Source: Pseudomonadota bacterium
GTDB taxonomy: Bacteria; Pseudomonadota; Alphaproteobacteria; UBA2136; JAPKEQ01
Direction: 5' to 3'
NCBI GenBank assembly: GCA_036141575.1
Contig: JAYZXF010000017.1
Coordinates: 233,751-297,750 of the forward strand
DNA length: 64,000 nucleotides
Part shown: in pieces, positions 16,274-24,265 of the stretch
Numbering within the stretch: the first letter of the stretch is position 1
Layout: each line of letters opens with the position of its first letter
Position numbers and translations under genes: made by a program
The notes under the pieces: generated by a model
What the model was told of the DNA's origin: nothing
The model's database searches: none
Seen by the model: the letters and a program-made list of their open reading frames with translations, nothing else

Positions 16274-16962
16274 AGATTGTTCGCTGAAATAATCTGCCTC
16301 TGTCCAGGCTTTTGAATCAAGATCGCGTAGCCTTCGCTTTTACCGCGCGGGATATTAAACGTCTGTGCACTACCGTCCCAAGTGCCAACTTTATAGAATC
16401 GATCTACAATATTTACGTTGGTCAGCTTGCGGTTACGGTTTTCACCGCGCAGCACATCTGTGCGTTCATGCGGGGTATATTCAACAGCAATAATATCGCC
16501 ATTGCCTTCACCCGCACCAATGCTCACGGTAATATCTTTGGCATTCTGAATCAGCGTTACATCAGGGCGTTCATCAAGCATTTTTACTTCTGTATGTACG
16601 GCGGTAAATACGTCATTCTTGTATGAACCCACCATCTCACGCTTACCATTAATAACGGCTTGTGGCGTGTAGATACTGCTGCGTCCAAATACCTCGCGGT
16701 ATTTACGCTGCCTTTGGGTGTTTTCTTCTGATGAAAACGGATCTTCCCAGCCAATGTAGTTCCAATAGTCAACGTGGAAGGAAAGCGGAAGTACTAGCTT
16801 TTCGTGTCTTTCGGAGAGCTCTTGTAAAACTTTATCTGCTGGCGGACAAGATGAACACCCTTGCGATGTGTATAACTCAACCACAATCTTGGATTTCGGG
16901 GCTGCTTCTGCATATGCAGTCCCGCCTGCAAGGCTTGCTAAAATCGCCAGCATGTACTTCAT
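16270..16962 (-). CDS. DUF1223 thioredoxin-like secreted protein
   Basis: 230 residues with a signal peptide (first about 18 residues, cleavage after AYA) and the DUF1223 signature VELYTSQGCSSCPPADKVL containing CxxC, followed by PLSFHVDYWNYIGWEDPF and a TPQAVINGK segment. The fold is thioredoxin-like; family members are periplasmic and of unknown substrate, frequent in alphaproteobacteria. AAGGATAATA precedes the ATG. Tail-to-tail with nnrS and overlapping it by four bases, so no space for a terminator between them. Confidence 0.85.
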   Translation of the reverse strand: MKYMLAILASLAGGTAYAEAAPKSKIVVELYTSQGCSSCPPADKVLQELSERHEKLVLPLSFHVDYWNYIGWEDPFSSEENTQRQRKYREVFGRSSIYTPQAVINGKREMVGSYKNDVFTAVHTEVKMLDERPDVTLIQNAKDITVSIGAGEGNGDIIAVEYTPHERTDVLRGENRNRKLTNVNIVDRFYKVGTWDGSAQTFNIPRGKSEGYAILIQKPGQRQIISANNL

Positions 16963-17129
16963 TATTATCCTTCCACGTATTCTTTCAGGGTCTACATACT
17001 TATACGGGACTGCAACAGTACTGGTTACAAACCTTTTTGAAAAAATGACACGCCCTTGCTTAGACCTTTGTGTGTGCTACACTTTTTGGGCATTAAGCAC
17101 TTAATAATAAAAGAACAGGTTTTATACTT

Positions 17130-17699
17130 ATGGAATTTTCATTCAGCACAATTTTTTGGATCGCGCTTGCGGCCATTGCAGCTTACGGCGTATTGATCTA
17201 CAACCGCTTGGTTGCGCTGAGACAAACACGTAAAAACGCATTCAGTGATATCGATGTTCAGCTGAAACAACGCTACGACCTTATCCCGCAACTTCTAGAA
17301 ACCGTTAAAGGCTACATGAAGCATGAAGAAAAGCTTCTCACAGAAGTAACAGAAGCCCGTACACGTGTTGGTAAAGCAGGGAGCATGGATGAACGCGTAG
17401 CTGCGGAAGGCATGCTTGGCGGCGCGATGATGAACCTTTTTGCTGTAGCTGAAAACTACCCAGACCTGAAAGCAAGTGAGAACTTTAAAGAGCTACAAAC
17501 TGAAATGAGCGATATTGAAAACAAGATCGCTGCAGCGCGCCGTTTCTTTAACAATGCTACAAGTGAACTCAACACCTATGTAGAGCAGTTCCCGAACGTT
17601 CTTATTGCACGCATGATGAACTTCCAGCAGCAGGCTTTCTTTGAGCTGAACGCTGATGAAGCTGAAGCAGCGCACAAAGCACCAAAGGTTGAGTTCTAA
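17130..17699 (+). CDS. lemA: LemA family protein
   Basis: 189 residues. One N-terminal membrane helix (about 5-25) with a short outside end, then the cytoplasmic helical LemA domain: YNRLVALRQTRKNAFSDIDVQLKQRYDLIPQL is the family hallmark region (residues about 24-55), and NLFAVAENYPDLKAS is near 105-119. The function of LemA is not settled. It is followed after five bases by an HtpX-like peptidase, a frequent pair, suggesting membrane-protein quality control. Confidence 0.93.
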   Translation: MEFSFSTIFWIALAAIAAYGVLIYNRLVALRQTRKNAFSDIDVQLKQRYDLIPQLLETVKGYMKHEEKLLTEVTEARTRVGKAGSMDERVAAEGMLGGAMMNLFAVAENYPDLKASENFKELQTEMSDIENKIAAARRFFNNATSELNTYVEQFPNVLIARMMNFQQQAFFELNADEAEAAHKAPKVEF

Positions 17700-17704
17700 T
17701 ACAC

Positions 17705-18697
17705 ATGACACAATACGCATCTGTTGGCCTTAAGCAGCATATCTGGAAGAACAATACCCGTTCTATTATGCTGCTGTGTGGCTTTCCGCTTCTTATCTTT
17801 GTGACCTGCTATCTCATTCTGTCACTCTCTACATTCTGGATTCAGAGTGAAATGGGGCAGGTGGATGCAGGGGCCATCTTTAGCGGTTCGTTCTACACGG
17901 TATTGCAATACACGCCACATATTGCTGGGGCGTGCCTTGTTTGGTTCCTGATTGCTTACCGTTTAAACACGCGTATTGTCAATAAAATGGCCAATGCAGA
18001 CTTGGTGGGTAGAGACAAATACCCAGAACTCTACAACATGCTTGAAAATCTTTGTATCTCTCGCGGGCTACCTATGCCATGGCTTGCTGTTATTGAAAGT
18101 GATGCTCTTAATGCTTTTGCAAGTGGTATCAACCGAAATACCTATACAGTCACAGTCACCACAGGCCTTATAGAGGCTTTAGATGATGACGAAATGGAAA
18201 CGGTACTGGCACACGAACTCACGCATATTATGAATGGTGACGTCAGGCTCCTGATCATCTCTATCGTGTTTGTGGGCATCTTTAGTATTCTTTTAGAGTA
18301 CATCAGTCTGTTCCACCGTAATAGACGTTACCGCGTCCGCTCAAGCAGTAGTAAAAAAGGCAAGGAGAACCAGTTATTCATCTTTATGATTGTGGCTTAT
18401 ATCGTTCTACAGTTTGCAAGCCTGCTTGCGCTACTGATTCGTTTTTCGCTCTCTCGTAAACGTGAATACCTAGCCGACGCTGGTGCGGTCGAACTCACCA
18501 AAAATCCACTAGCCCTCGCATCTGCTCTCGAAAAAATCTCAGGAAAATCTAAAATTGAACACTTGCCAGATGAGTTAGACGCCATGTGTATTGAGCACCC
18601 ACCATATATGAAAGGCCTCAACTCAGGACTCTTCTCTGTCTTCGCAACCCACCCCCCAATTGAAAGACGTATCCGAATTTTAAGGGGTATGGCTTAA
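17705..18697 (+). CDS. HtpX-like M48 zinc metallopeptidase
   Basis: 330-residue membrane peptidase. Two N-terminal membrane helices (about 20-45 and 65-85), zinc site HELTH at 170-174, two further hydrophobic segments (about 183-203 and 225-245) and the third zinc ligand Glu254 in KREYLADA. In the family it degrades misfolded membrane proteins. It has no Shine-Dalgarno and probably depends on coupling to lemA, five bases upstream. A terminator follows. Confidence 0.9.
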   Translation: MTQYASVGLKQHIWKNNTRSIMLLCGFPLLIFVTCYLILSLSTFWIQSEMGQVDAGAIFSGSFYTVLQYTPHIAGACLVWFLIAYRLNTRIVNKMANADLVGRDKYPELYNMLENLCISRGLPMPWLAVIESDALNAFASGINRNTYTVTVTTGLIEALDDDEMETVLAHELTHIMNGDVRLLIISIVFVGIFSILLEYISLFHRNRRYRVRSSSSKKGKENQLFIFMIVAYIVLQFASLLALLIRFSLSRKREYLADAGAVELTKNPLALASALEKISGKSKIEHLPDELDAMCIEHPPYMKGLNSGLFSVFATHPPIERRIRILRGMA

Positions 18698-18698
18698 A

Positions 18699-18727
18699 GA
18701 AAAAGCTCCCTCTAGGGGAGCTTTCTC
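18699..18727. terminator. terminator between the HtpX-like and NADAR-like genes
   Basis: AAAAAGCTCCC-TCTA-GGGGAGCTTTC between two convergent genes. Confidence 0.85.
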
Positions 18728-18733
18728 AATCGA

Positions 18734-19372
18734 TTAATTAAAGGGATCTTTGTACTTTGGGTCCGTTGCATAGGCACCGGGATTCTTGATCAACGTATCC
18801 CGGAAGCTTTGAAGCGCCTTGCCGTACTGGTTTTCACCAGTCCACGTTTCAGGCTTGAAGATATTGGTATTGTCATATGAAAAGCCAATGCCAAATGCCT
18901 TATCCGTGCATGTATAGGCAAGCGCGTTACTACCGCTCAGATCGATAACCTCGTCAAAGAACTTACGGCCTGCATCCGTGCAGTAGTAGGTCAGCAGGAT
19001 GGTTTGCCACGTATGCGCATGGTTTGCTTCCCAGCGTTCCACGGTAGCATAGGGGACATTGCCAAGGGCCCTTGTCACAAAGCTGTCAGCTGCCAAATGG
19101 AGGGACGACCACATAAACCAATCGCCGTCACCATGGGGGCGTGCTTCGTGAATTTTGGTCATAAAGCCTTCATACGTGCTACGGGCTTGCTCTTTAAAGG
19201 CTTCGTCACCCGCAAGGCAAGCTGTAAGCTTACGGTAAAGGTAGGCCGTCAAAAAGGATGGGCAGTTCACCTGAGAAGGCACAGGATGCGTAATTGAAAA
19301 ATCACGCGGTGCCATCAGGCTCATAAAACAGCCTGCGTTACTCAGGACAAAGAAGGGGGAAGGGGCCTGCAT
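18734..19372 (-). CDS. NADAR-like N-glycosidase (divergent)
   Basis: 212 residues. The C-terminal pattern fits the NADAR/YbiA family: RKFFDEVIDLSGSNALAY, then TDKAFGIGF (family D..WGiG), then TWTGENQYGKALQSFRDTL (family W.G.N.LG..LM..R..L). The N-terminal FFVLSNAGCFMS resembles its FLSN motif. NADAR enzymes cleave N-glycosidic bonds of ADP-ribose-linked or riboflavin-precursor substrates and can reverse DNA guanine ADP-ribosylation. Here the sequence is divergent, so the substrate is open. Start at 19372 has CAGGAGACCTCT before it. ctg/acc-rich codons mark it as an accessory islet. Confidence 0.6.
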   Translation of the reverse strand: MQAPSPFFVLSNAGCFMSLMAPRDFSITHPVPSQVNCPSFLTAYLYRKLTACLAGDEAFKEQARSTYEGFMTKIHEARPHGDGDWFMWSSLHLAADSFVTRALGNVPYATVERWEANHAHTWQTILLTYYCTDAGRKFFDEVIDLSGSNALAYTCTDKAFGIGFSYDNTNIFKPETWTGENQYGKALQSFRDTLIKNPGAYATDPKYKDPFN

Positions 19373-19419
19373 AGAGGTCTCCTGTGTTTGAAATTGAAAG
19401 AAGATGGGTAGATACTCTT

Positions 19420-19448
19420 TGTATACACTGAAATATGTAGAATCACAA
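19420..19448 (-). promoter_or_regulatory. NADAR-like gene promoter overlapping a TGTATACA operator
   Basis: Minus strand TTGTGA (plus 19443-19448), 17-bp spacer, TATACA (plus 19420-19425). The palindrome TGTATACA at 19420-19427 contains the -10 hexamer itself. Leader about 40 nt. Confidence 0.55.
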
Positions 19449-19451
19449 CAA

Positions 19452-19480
19452 ATAAAAAAAAGCCTCCCGAAGGAAGCTTC
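19452..19480 (-). terminator. terminator after a tRNA-Ser 3'-end remnant
   Basis: Minus strand GCTTCC-TTCG-GGAGGC followed by a run of T, seven bases beyond the duplicated tRNA-Ser 3' end at 19487-19506. Probably the original tRNA-Ser terminator. Confidence 0.75.
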
Positions 19481-19486
19481 TTTACG

Positions 19487-19506
19487 TGGCGGGCACAGAG
19501 GGATTG
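19487..19506 (-). repeat. duplicated tRNA-Ser 3' end (att-like remnant)
   Basis: TGGCGGGCACAGAGGGATTG matches the 3' end of the nearby tRNA-Ser (19732-19750, TGGCGGGTACAGAGGGATT) at 18 of 19 positions, including the CCA. It is a partial copy only; the rest of the tRNA is missing. Such copies mark the far side of an element integrated at a tRNA. Confidence 0.65.
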
Positions 19507-19550
19507 CCAGTCGCTTTGCTCCTTTGAGCTTCACTTACGTTCGCTTACGG

Positions 19551-19646
19551 GCGCTCTCATAGAGGCTTTGGTTCGTCCTGTTAGTCCTTACCTTGCGCTC
19601 TCATAGAGGTTTTGGTTCGTCCTGTTAGTCCTTACCTTGCGCTCTC
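19551..19646. repeat. tandem 44-bp direct repeat
   Basis: Two copies at 19551-19594 and 19595-19638, differing at one base (GAGGCTTTGG versus GAGGTTTTGG), then the first eight bases of a third copy at 19639-19646. Each unit starts GCGCTCTCATAGAGG and ends AGTCCTTACCTT. The 225-base stretch between the tRNA-Ser terminator and the 3'-end remnant holds no gene. Confidence 0.9.
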
Positions 19647-19694
19647 CATGTTCACTTTCGAACCTTAGGTTCTCATCCCTTTATGAAATGCACA

Positions 19695-19726
19695 CATGAA
19701 AAAACCACCCATAAGGGTGGTTTTCA
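19695..19726 (-). terminator. terminator after tRNA-Ser
   Basis: ATGAAAAAACCACCC-ATAA-GGGTGGTTTTCAT, close to the tRNA 3' end (minus strand). Confidence 0.85.
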
Positions 19727-19731
19727 TAAAC

Positions 19732-19821
19732 TGGCGGGTACAGAGGGATTCGAACCCCCGAAGGGCGTTAACCCTTGCCGGTTTTCAAGACCGGTGCATT
19801 CAACCGCTCTGCCATGTACCC
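19732..19821 (-). tRNA. tRNA-Ser (UGA)
   Basis: 90 nt with encoded CCA. Acceptor stem GGGTACA/TGTACCC, discriminator G, anticodon loop CTTGAAA (anticodon TGA), a long variable arm (AAGGGTTAACGCCCTT) as expected for class II serine tRNA, and T arm GGTTCGAATCC. Its 3' end is duplicated at 19487-19506. Confidence 0.95.
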
Positions 19822-19943
19822 GTCGGCGAGAATAGGGTCGAGAGGGGTATCTGTCAAGCGTGAATTTTCAAAAAATGAAGTTCACTGCCTGAATGCTAGG
19901 CAGCAGCTATATAGAGCTCTGTTTTTAATAGGTGAAACTTCAA

Positions 19944-19978
19944 GTGACAACCTGCGGAAAACCTTATAATATGCGCCT
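19944..19978 (+). promoter_or_regulatory. probable leaderless promoter of the YgjP-like gene
   Basis: Perfect TATAAT at 19965-19970, eight bases before the ATG at 19979, and no Shine-Dalgarno. A GTGACA at 19944-19949 may be the -35, with a short 15-bp spacer. Confidence 0.5.
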
Positions 19979-20674
19979 ATGTTTGATTACACATTCACAA
20001 AGAGCGCGCGTTCAAAAAGCTTTAAGCTCAAAATCAGCCTTGAAAAAGGCCTTGAGGTTGTTGGCCCAAGAGAGCCAAGCGCACGTATGGTGAAAGGTAT
20101 GTTTCTACATAATGAAGGCTGGATCAAATCAAACCTAGAACGCCTTAAGCACATGCCCAAACCGAAAGATCCTCTGGACGCGTTGCCACCAGAGAAGATT
20201 CAATTCCCATGTGGTGAGCTTTGTTACACTGTCCAGATGTTAGAACCTGCTCTTGTGGCGCGTGTAAAAGAGCAGGGGGAAACACTCTATATTACCCCAG
20301 ATGAAAACGGCCTTTGGCAAGAAGCGCTTTCTAAATGGGTCAATAAACGTGTGCCGAGCATCCTTACGCCAATGCTTGAGGAACTCAGTGAGCGCACAGG
20401 CCTTAAGTTTGCTCGTACTCAATACCGTAACCAGAAGACCCGCTGGGCAAGTTGCTCAACCACAGGCACCATTAGTATGAACCGTAGCCTTGTGTTTCTA
20501 AGTGAGCCTCTGGTTCGTTACGTGATGATTCATGAGCTTTGCCATACCATCCATATGGATCACAGCCAAGATTTTTGGGATTTGGTTGGGACGCATGACC
20601 CGTTCTATAAAAGTTTAGATGCCGAACTCAAAACAGCACGCGCCGATTTTGTACCTGATTGGTATGTGTCTTAG
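19979..20674 (+). CDS. YgjP-like (DUF45) metallopeptidase-fold protein
   Basis: 231 residues. The C-terminal part carries the DUF45/SprT-like zincin signature: TRWASCSTTGTISMNRSLVFL (about 156-176), then MIHELCHTIHMDHS with HELCH at 185-189, then DFWDLV. Members are presumed zinc peptidases, some found with restriction systems, but substrates are unknown. The ATG at 19979 fits the family N-terminus; an out-of-frame ATG eight bases earlier is not used. No operon partner is evident. Confidence 0.85.
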   Translation: MFDYTFTKSARSKSFKLKISLEKGLEVVGPREPSARMVKGMFLHNEGWIKSNLERLKHMPKPKDPLDALPPEKIQFPCGELCYTVQMLEPALVARVKEQGETLYITPDENGLWQEALSKWVNKRVPSILTPMLEELSERTGLKFARTQYRNQKTRWASCSTTGTISMNRSLVFLSEPLVRYVMIHELCHTIHMDHSQDFWDLVGTHDPFYKSLDAELKTARADFVPDWYVS

Positions 20675-21086
20675 TATTCAGGGCAAGGAATCTATTTTAC
20701 GGGCTACAGAAGAGTTATATTCTTTTTGATGTCTTTTCTGCATGTATAGCTCTTGAAAGCTTGCTTTTCTTACTTATATTTACCCCTAACTAAGTTTTGT
20801 TTCTCTACGAGAGGGCGAACAACGTGAGACAAAAGGTTCAGGCCTTTTGGCGAAATAGCAAAAAAGTTGCTATTTCAAGACAGTAAATCGCGTCGCATTT
20901 ATTTTTGTAAATTTTATATTTTCAAAATATAAAGGCGGGAAGCGGTAAAGATTAATGTCAAGCTAAAAAATGCACAAAATTTAAGCATAAAGTGCTTGAA
21001 AATGAGGCAGGTTTTCAGTAGTGTTGATCACCGTTACTCCGAGTTCGGAAAACACTCAAAACCACCATGAAGAAAGTACGCGCATA
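20675..21086 (+). other. structured non-coding leader before dusB
   Basis: 412 bases without a convincing gene. Two hairpins are clear: AAAAGG-TTCAGG-CCTTTT (20831-20848) and GAAATAGCAA-AAAAG-TTGCTATTTC (20852-20876, perfect 10-bp stem). The rest is AT-rich. It may be a long 5' leader of dusB-fis or a small RNA; no clear promoter was assigned. Confidence 0.4.
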
Positions 21087-22169
21087 ATGCAGTCTCCATC
21101 TATTGGACACATTGCTCTGGACAACCCGGTCGCCCTAGCGCCAATGTCGGGTATTTCTGATGCGCCATTCCGCCTAATTTGTAAAGAGTTTGGTGCGGGC
21201 TGGGTTGTGAGTGAAATGGTCGCTTGTGAAGCGACAGTACGTGAAGACGATATCTCTCGTCAAAAAGCAACTTTCCATGAAGGTCAAGGGCTAGTGAGTG
21301 TTCAGATTGTAGGGGCGAACCCGAAGAACATGGCCATTGCTGCACGCGTAAACGAAGAAGCCGGTGCCGAAGTTATTGATATCAACATGGGGTGCCCAGT
21401 TCGTAAGATTGTCAACCAGATGTCTGGTTCTGCTCTTATGAAGGACCCTGAACTTGTTGAAGAGATTCTGACAAGTGTTGTTGAAGCGGTAAACATTCCT
21501 GTGACCCTTAAAATCCGTACAGGCTGGTCTGAAGAAATGAAGAACGGCGCAGAAATCGCAAAGATCGCTGAGCGTTGCGGTATTAAAAAACTTTCTGTGC
21601 ACGGTCGCACACGCCAACAAATGTATAAAGGCAAAGCCGACTGGGCTGAAATTAAAAAGATTAAAGATGCTGTGAGCATTCCTGTGATTGCGAATGGTGA
21701 CATCATTACCCTGAATGATGCAGTCAAAGCGCTTGAGCTTTCAGGCTGTGACGGTGTGATGATTGGTCGTGCAACACAAGGTCGCCCATGGTTCCTTGGA
21801 CAAGTGGCACATTACCTGCAAACAGGTGATGTCCTTCCAGAGCCTGATGCTGAAACACAATGGAATGTGGTGAAGCAGCATTACAATATGTCTTTGGATC
21901 TATACGGGGAAAACAAATGTGTTCGCCTGATGCGTAAAAACATGGGCTGGTACACTAAGGGGTATCCTGGCGGTGCTGAATACCGCAGAGCGATGAATCA
22001 GATGACAACAGCTGATGAAGTGCTCGGCCTCACTGAAGAGTTTTACAACACGGCGGTTCAAAAAGGTTTTGTACCTGTGAACCCACACGTGTCTTCTACT
22101 GAAGATACAGTAGATACATGCCTGCCTAAAGGCGGTTCCAGCGATAGCTTTAGTGGCTTCGCTTTATAA
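21087..22169 (+). CDS. dusB: tRNA-dihydrouridine synthase B
   Basis: FMN enzyme reducing specific uridines in the tRNA D-loop. From the chosen ATG it has 360 residues: [21 protein letters not shown] (first 30, FMN site), [11 protein letters not shown] with the catalytic cysteine, [16 protein letters not shown] and [16 protein letters not shown], all typical. A GTG 66 bases upstream would add a non-conserved tail, so the ATG at 21087 is preferred, though its ribosome site is weak. It opens the dusB-fis-resB-DUF4390-ntrYX run, in the place where alphaproteobacteria have dusB-ntrBC. Confidence 0.93.
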   Translation: MQSPSIGHIALDNPVALAPMSGISDAPFRLICKEFGAGWVVSEMVACEATVREDDISRQKATFHEGQGLVSVQIVGANPKNMAIAARVNEEAGAEVIDINMGCPVRKIVNQMSGSALMKDPELVEEILTSVVEAVNIPVTLKIRTGWSEEMKNGAEIAKIAERCGIKKLSVHGRTRQQMYKGKADWAEIKKIKDAVSIPVIANGDIITLNDAVKALELSGCDGVMIGRATQGRPWFLGQVAHYLQTGDVLPEPDAETQWNVVKQHYNMSLDLYGENKCVRLMRKNMGWYTKGYPGGAEYRRAMNQMTTADEVLGLTEEFYNTAVQKGFVPVNPHVSSTEDTVDTCLPKGGSSDSFSGFAL

Positions 22170-22238
22170 AGGAAGCTTCCCCATGGAGGGGGAAGTGGAT
22201 AAACAACAATAAAAATAAGAATAAGGGGAGAAACAAGA

Positions 22239-22559
22239 ATGACAACGACACAACAACAGGCTAAGCCAAGCATTTTTCCAGTTGTAAACGCAAGCGAAGG
22301 TATTTCTGAAAACCTTCCAGATGCAGTTAATTCTTGCCTAACACAATACTTCAACAGCCTTGGTGGCATGACACCTGCGCCAGGCCTACATGGTAAAATT
22401 ATTGAACAAGTAGAAAAGCCACTGATTGAGCATGTTCTACGTTACGCACGTGGTAACCAAATCCGTGCGGCTAAAATCCTCGGTATTAACCGAAACACAC
22501 TTCGTAAGAAGATCACTGAACTTGAGATTGTGATTCCTAAGAACAACAACCTTCACTAA
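22239..22559 (+). CDS. fis: Fis-family DNA-binding protein
   Basis: 106 residues, close to E. coli Fis (98). The C-terminal helix-turn-helix is clear: EQVEKPLIEHVLRYARGNQIRAAKILGINRNTLRKKITELEI spans about 60-100. The N-terminal half is not similar to Fis arms with certainty. Follows dusB after 69 bases, as in the gammaproteobacterial dusB-fis operon, but here in an alphaproteobacterial ntr context, where the HTH could also descend from the tail of NtrC. Strong AAGGGGAG ribosome site. Confidence 0.88.
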   Translation: MTTTQQQAKPSIFPVVNASEGISENLPDAVNSCLTQYFNSLGGMTPAPGLHGKIIEQVEKPLIEHVLRYARGNQIRAAKILGINRNTLRKKITELEIVIPKNNNLH

Positions 22560-22714
22560 GAGAAATTTAAAATTTCTTAATGGATACTCCCTTAAACTCG
22601 CTAGACAGAGGCGAAAAGTCATGGCTTATAAAAGCTGCACCACAGTGTACTTTTGTACATGAGGAGCGGAAGTTTATAAGCTGTGGCTTTGCAGCCCTGT
22701 ATGGAGAGATTTAA
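22560..22714 (+). promoter_or_regulatory. resB leader with short cysteine-containing ORF and alternative hairpins
   Basis: A 13-codon ORF at 22621-22662 reads MAYKSCTTVYFCT. Its DNA can fold two ways: GCTTATAAA (22624-22632) with TTTATAAGC (22673-22681), or CTGCACCACAG with the following CTGTGGCTTTGCAG; a TGTAC-TTTT-GTACA hairpin lies between. The alternatives overlap, as in attenuators. There is no T run, so control would act on translation of resB (GGAGAG, 22700-22705). Confidence 0.35.
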
Positions 22715-24265
22715 ATGCAGGCCATTCTATGGGTATTGAGTCGTATGACCACAGCCATATATGGCCTGCTTCTTATTGCGCTGGCCTCAGTGGCGGGTAC
22801 GCTCCTTGTACAAGGGGAGAGTGCGGCAAACTACGATATGCGCTTTGGTGAATTCTGGTCAGCGGTCTTTCAGCTTTCAGGGCTTACTCAGCTGTTTAGC
22901 TCTTGGTGGTTCCTTGGGTGCTGCTTCTTTGTAGGGCTCAGCGTTGCGGCTTGCCTGACACAAAGTGGTCGTCAAATTCTCAAAAAGCTCCTCACGACAC
23001 CAGTTGTTCCTAAATCTATTCCTAAGCGTTTAGAAGAAGTGCAGATTGATTCTCATACAATGGCCCTCATTGATCGTTATACAAAACGTACATTCAGCCT
23101 TAAACAGACATCACAAGAAGGCTTTACAGTTTACCGCCTTGGTAAGCTGAACCGTATTGGTTACTTTGTGCTGCACATCAGCATCCTTGGTGTCATTGGC
23201 AGCGGGTTTGTCTCAGGTGTATTTGGATATAGAGGGATCGTGAATCTGACTGAAGGGAAGGGATCTGCTGAAATCATCGTGCCACAAGGTGGCGAAATGC
23301 GCTTTGAAACACTACCGTTTACTATTGTGAATCGTGGCTTTAAAGTAGATTACTACGCCTCAGGGCTTCCTAAGTTTTATGAAACCAAGCTAGATATCAT
23401 TAAAGATAATGGCCTTGTCCTTAATAAGAACATCCAAGTGAACAAGCCTATTAATGTAGGTTCTTACACGCTTTACCAATCTGATTTTGGTGATGCTGGT
23501 TCAGAAGTAAACGGGCGTATTCGTTATACATTTTCAAATGATAGCAGTGAGTTAAATGCTAAAATTCATGAAGTGCATGAGAAAGATGATGTGCGCATTG
23601 AGTTCATGAATTCAACAGCGCATGTAGCGTCTAAGGTGCTTGCTGAAGGAACTAGTATCCCAAGCATGCAAAGTGATGGCGCCGCAGTAGACTACGTTGT
23701 AAAAACACCAACTAAATCCCCAATGGGCTTTAGAAGTTTTACTGGTCAGCCTGATGTAATTGGTGTTCAGGTAGAAACAGATGTTTATCAACCTATCTTT
23801 CTCGGTCTTAGCCTTGCGGATGATACAGGCTGGGATATTGTTGAAACCGTCATGAATGGCCTTACTAAGAACGATGACGTGCCACTTTCGCCACAGCGTT
23901 TTAGTGAGCTTGCAGATACGGCTGTAAAGGCTTACCCAAAGGAAGAGCGTCTCACTCTTGCATTAAAAGCCTTACAAACTGTGCGCGTTTTACAACAGTT
24001 TGATATAGAGGTTTTATACTATGCAGAAAGCATAGAACCCAAGCTATTTAGCGGTGTTCAGGTCAGTTTCGACCCTGCTGTTCATGCCTTCTGGGTGTTC
24101 TCTATCCTGCTTCTTGTGGGGGTTATGCTGATGATTTACTTTCCGCACGGAACAGTTTATTGTGTGGATTACAAAACAAAAGCCCACATTTTTGTTGATG
24201 CAGGGCGCTATACTGGTCGAATAACAGCATGGATTTTAAACCTAGATGCGACGCATAAATCTTAA
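22715..24265 (+). CDS. ResB-like cytochrome c biogenesis protein
   Basis: 516 residues with the ResB/Ccs1 layout: three N-terminal membrane helices (about 8-30, 62-82 and 148-170), a large periplasmic domain (about 170-450) and one C-terminal helix (about 452-475). ResB works with CcsA/ResC in haem delivery to apocytochromes (system II); no ccsA is present here. DUF4390 overlaps its end by 20 bases. In this operon position a link to redox input of NtrY is possible but is inference. Confidence 0.82.
   Translation: MQAILWVLSRMTTAIYGLLLIALASVAGTLLVQGESAANYDMRFGEFWSAVFQLSGLTQLFSSWWFLGCCFFVGLSVAACLTQSGRQILKKLLTTPVVPKSIPKRLEEVQIDSHTMALIDRYTKRTFSLKQTSQEGFTVYRLGKLNRIGYFVLHISILGVIGSGFVSGVFGYRGIVNLTEGKGSAEIIVPQGGEMRFETLPFTIVNRGFKVDYYASGLPKFYETKLDIIKDNGLVLNKNIQVNKPINVGSYTLYQSDFGDAGSEVNGRIRYTFSNDSSELNAKIHEVHEKDDVRIEFMNSTAHVASKVLAEGTSIPSMQSDGAAVDYVVKTPTKSPMGFRSFTGQPDVIGVQVETDVYQPIFLGLSLADDTGWDIVETVMNGLTKNDDVPLSPQRFSELADTAVKAYPKEERLTLALKALQTVRVLQQFDIEVLYYAESIEPKLFSGVQVSFDPAVHAFWVFSILLLVGVMLMIYFPHGTVYCVDYKTKAHIFVDAGRYTGRITAWILNLDATHKS

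Noticed and set aside
19508..19731. Possible CRISPR array because of repeats near tRNA-Ser
   Set aside because: Only two directly adjacent 44-bp copies and a fragment, with no spacers between them and no cas genes.
22170..22200. Terminator between dusB and fis
   Set aside because: CTTCCCC/GGGGGAAG can pair but no T run follows; fis is better seen as co-transcribed with dusB.
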